Position numbers and translations under genes: made by a program. Below are positions 62,022 to 64,000 of a DNA stretch of 64,000 bases, piece by piece. The DNA lies in contig NZ_CAJNBJ010000016.1 in the NCBI RefSeq assembly GCF_905220995.1, positions 310,001 through 374,000 of the forward strand, read 5' to 3'. Position 1 is the first letter of the stretch. Every line of letters starts with the position of its first letter. The notes under the pieces were generated by a model. The model made no database searches, was not told where the DNA came from, and worked only from the letters and a program-made list of their open reading frames with translations. Source of the DNA: Nitrospira defluvii. Lineage in GTDB: Bacteria; Nitrospirota; Nitrospiria; Nitrospirales; Nitrospiraceae.

Positions 62022-64000
62022 CACGAGGCCAACGACCGTTCGTCCCGATGACTGTTCAACGCCTGGGATCGCGAAATGGCCAGGAGGCAGAGCCCCAGGG
62101 AACGAAGCAGCGTTTGACTACCTGCCGATCCCGAAAGGAGTTCCGGCGCCGCTTCCGTGAGCGCCTCGGCAGCCGAACGGGGGCCAAGCAGCGCGGTCGC
62201 AATTCCCCTGCACCGTCGATCTGTTTCGGCCTCAGCCTGGTCGATCGCACGCAGATCTTCCTCGACGCAGGTCAGGGCTTCCCGCACATACTGTGCACGC
62301 AACGGCCCACGGTAATAACGTTCCGCCGACTGGGCAAACTCCTCACCGGAGAGCTGCATCGGACGATCGACTCCCGCCACCTCCACAATCCCCCTCGCCA
62401 ACTTTCCGGCCGTGCCGCACCGATCCGGTTCAAGGAGTCGTTGACGCAGTCGCATCAGATGCTCCCGGAGTTGAAACGCCTCGACGAGTTCCGGCGCATC
62501 CTCTTCAATCGTCGACAGGAGCGCCAACCGATAGTCCTCGAGCCGGACTCGCAGATGTCCCGCATAGCGTCGGCTGCTTCTCGTCTTCTGCGTCCGGCCG
62601 ACAATACGCGCCAGAAACCGGTTCGGACCGGCCTCGCGCACATTCACTGTCGCGATCCCGATGGCCGAGGCGAACATGCACTGCCGCCGTTCACTTTCGC
62701 TGAACGGATCGTCAGGAATGTCCTCGTGAGTCACCTGCCCCGTGGCAACGTACCGAAACGCCAACGCCGTCACCAATGCCTGCAGACTGGCCGCATCGGC
62801 AAAATCTTCCAAATGATTCGAAAACAGACTGTAGTGCCGACCTTCGAAACCCGAGAATCCCATCACCGCCTGCGCGCGCAGCTTGTAGCAGAGATAGAGC
62901 GACATCCGTTCGTCGAACACGCCGAGTTGCCCGAGATCACGTTTGAGCCGGAAGTCGTTTCCCTGCAGGCCGTCGAGCGCCGGACTTTGATCGGTCGAGA
63001 GCAGCGACACCAGATAGTCGATGAGCCGGAAATCCGGTACGTAGTCTCCGCGAAGGTGGAAAAGCGCACTGAGGGCGCGATCCATCCATACCGGACCGAC
63101 CGGCGTGATGGCCCGACCAAAGACCGACAGTTTCGCCTTCTTCTTCCAGCGCCGCCACAACATGCGCAAATGGGTAAAGTCCAGTTCGTGCGGCAGAAAT
63201 CCCAGCGCCAGCTCGGGATGGAAATCTCGAAAATTCATGCGGTAGGGTGCCGCGCTATAGGTCCCGACAAACAGCGGCAGAAAATGCTCCACAATTTTGA
63301 TGACGAGATCCCCGACCACCTTCTCGTGCGCGGGCGTATACCGTTTGGTCCCAGCCCGCAACACCTCGCTCAAGCGTCGACTGCCGAGGCTGAGGTGCGT
63401 GCCGTTGTTGGCCAGACTGATGTTCGACGTCGACGGTAACACCACCAGATTGCGCGTGATGATGCCGGCATCTTTCAATCGAACCACGGCATTCAGCTGG
63501 CTGCGTGACAACACTTCATGACAGAGTCCCATATAGCGGGACTTCTCCTCGCCTCGTTCCCATCCGGAGAGGCAGGGGTTCATGAACAGTTCTCGATAGA
63601 AGGCATCGGAGACGAGATGATTGAGGCGCCGTTGCCGCAAGGGAGGATGAGGCGATGCATACACCAGAACAGATTGCCCGCGCTTCTCCAATCCGAATCG
63701 CCTATTCGCATACAGCACCAACAGGTGGGTCAGCAGAAAGCGAATTGCCGTTTCTCTCGCAATCCCTGTTCCCATTCCGATGGACGGTTCCATGCGAGAC
63801 ACATAGAAAGAAAAGGTTTCCGGCGAACTGTTATCGTTCAGGAAATGATTCAGCAGACGTCGGCTCTCGCTCGCCAGCGCCGGCACGTGCTGTTCGAATT
63901 CACCAAGGACATCGGCCAAGGCCAGCGTCAAGAGATAACTGATGGGAAGCCGGACCCACTCTTCCCCCTGCTCGACCAGCAGATACCGGTCGGCATCGGC
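62021..64000 (-). CDS. Large unrecognised protein, N-terminus beyond the window
   Basis: The frame is open to the right edge, giving 659 residues, and the true start lies outside. No domain is recognised. It has no signal peptide or membrane helices in the visible part. It is Arg-, Leu- and His-rich, with segments LVVLPSTSNISLANNGTHLSLGSRR, PYRMNFRDFHPELALGFLPHELDF and LKRDLGQLGVFDERMSLYLCYKLRAQAVMGFSGFEGRHYSLF. It is coupled by stop/start overlap to the PSD-like gene and so heads a four-gene operon. A lipid-related enzymatic role is only inferred from position. Confidence 0.8.
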   Translation of the reverse strand, partial: ADADRYLLVEQGEEWVRLPISYLLTLALADVLGEFEQHVPALASESRRLLNHFLNDNSSPETFSFYVSRMEPSIGMGTGIARETAIRFLLTHLLVLYANRRFGLEKRGQSVLVYASPHPPLRQRRLNHLVSDAFYRELFMNPCLSGWERGEEKSRYMGLCHEVLSRSQLNAVVRLKDAGIITRNLVVLPSTSNISLANNGTHLSLGSRRLSEVLRAGTKRYTPAHEKVVGDLVIKIVEHFLPLFVGTYSAAPYRMNFRDFHPELALGFLPHELDFTHLRMLWRRWKKKAKLSVFGRAITPVGPVWMDRALSALFHLRGDYVPDFRLIDYLVSLLSTDQSPALDGLQGNDFRLKRDLGQLGVFDERMSLYLCYKLRAQAVMGFSGFEGRHYSLFSNHLEDFADAASLQALVTALAFRYVATGQVTHEDIPDDPFSESERRQCMFASAIGIATVNVREAGPNRFLARIVGRTQKTRSSRRYAGHLRVRLEDYRLALLSTIEEDAPELVEAFQLREHLMRLRQRLLEPDRCGTAGKLARGIVEVAGVDRPMQLSGEEFAQSAERYYRGPLRAQYVREALTCVEEDLRAIDQAEAETDRRCRGIATALLGPRSAAEALTEAAPELLSGSAGSQTLLRSLGLCLLAISRSQALNSHRDERSLAS

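Noticed and set aside
62048-63439. Open frame of 463 codons on the plus strand
   Set aside because: It lies wholly antisense to the large protein that is coupled to the PSD-like gene. Its composition is that of a shadow frame and no family match is visible.

Overview
The window is a GC-rich, densely coded bacterial chromosome segment. It has no phage, integrase, transposase or CRISPR array. Gene content suggests an autotrophic, Gram-negative-type bacterium resembling Nitrospira (Nitrospirota). The supporting genes are a ferredoxin-thioredoxin reductase catalytic subunit, an orphan NuoF beside a 2Fe-2S ferredoxin, NorQ/NorD (CbbQ/CbbO)-type AAA+ and VWA proteins, malate dehydrogenase, FadL- and PBP1b-type envelope genes, and many large hybrid histidine kinases. 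The genus is an inference from gene content; no rRNA gene is present to confirm it.

Layout. 1-9.6 kb holds housekeeping genes: purA (cut by the left edge), tRNA-Ala(GGC), an ABC-F ATPase, a PilZ protein, rarA, an alpha/beta hydrolase, an overlapping folE/PTPS pair, and a nuoF-ferredoxin-IscA/ErpA unit. 9.8-18.7 kb holds a PuuD-like membrane protein, mdh, a NorD-like VWA protein divergent from the ferredoxin-thioredoxin reductase gene, an M28 peptidase, a glycine-zipper lipoprotein, a DUF167 protein and the NorQ/CbbQ-like ATPase. 18.8-25.1 kb holds a hybrid kinase overlapping a YkgJ-DUF2156 fusion, then an unrecognised ATP-grasp-like protein. 25.2-30.5 kb is a same-strand run: glutaredoxin-like protein, lysine 2,3-aminomutase family, dCTP deaminase, membrane protein, two sugar-transfer-type enzymes and an SDR with an odd active site. 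30.5-32.7 kb has a HAD-UbiA fusion and a monothiol glutaredoxin/BolA pair.

32.9-38.2 kb looks like a redox-signalling locus. It encodes a small secreted protein, a stand-alone receiver, a histidine kinase with a nucleotide-binding Rossmann front end, a second membrane kinase, and a periplasmic DUF3365 protein with one c-type heme site; the last three reading frames overlap. 38.2-50 kb carries envelope and transport genes (AI-2E exporter family, bactofilin, PBP1b, FadL-type porin, hybrid kinase, sodium:solute symporter). Accessory genes fill 50-59 kb: glutathionyl-hydroquinone reductase type GST, FKBP, a receiver-RsbW-like fusion, a DUF4832 lipoprotein, an SDR and a PiT phosphate transporter. 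59.2-64 kb is a tightly packed minus-strand operon: a large unrecognised protein running off the right edge, a phosphatidylserine decarboxylase-like protein, an Lgt-like protein and a TPR protein. This is the best candidate here for an undescribed envelope-lipid system.

A palindromic repeat of about 126 bp occurs twice (42.5 and 52.0 kb). Several start codons were moved downstream of the longest possible start because a ribosome-binding site, signal peptide or family N-terminus supports the later one; these choices are stated in each entry.
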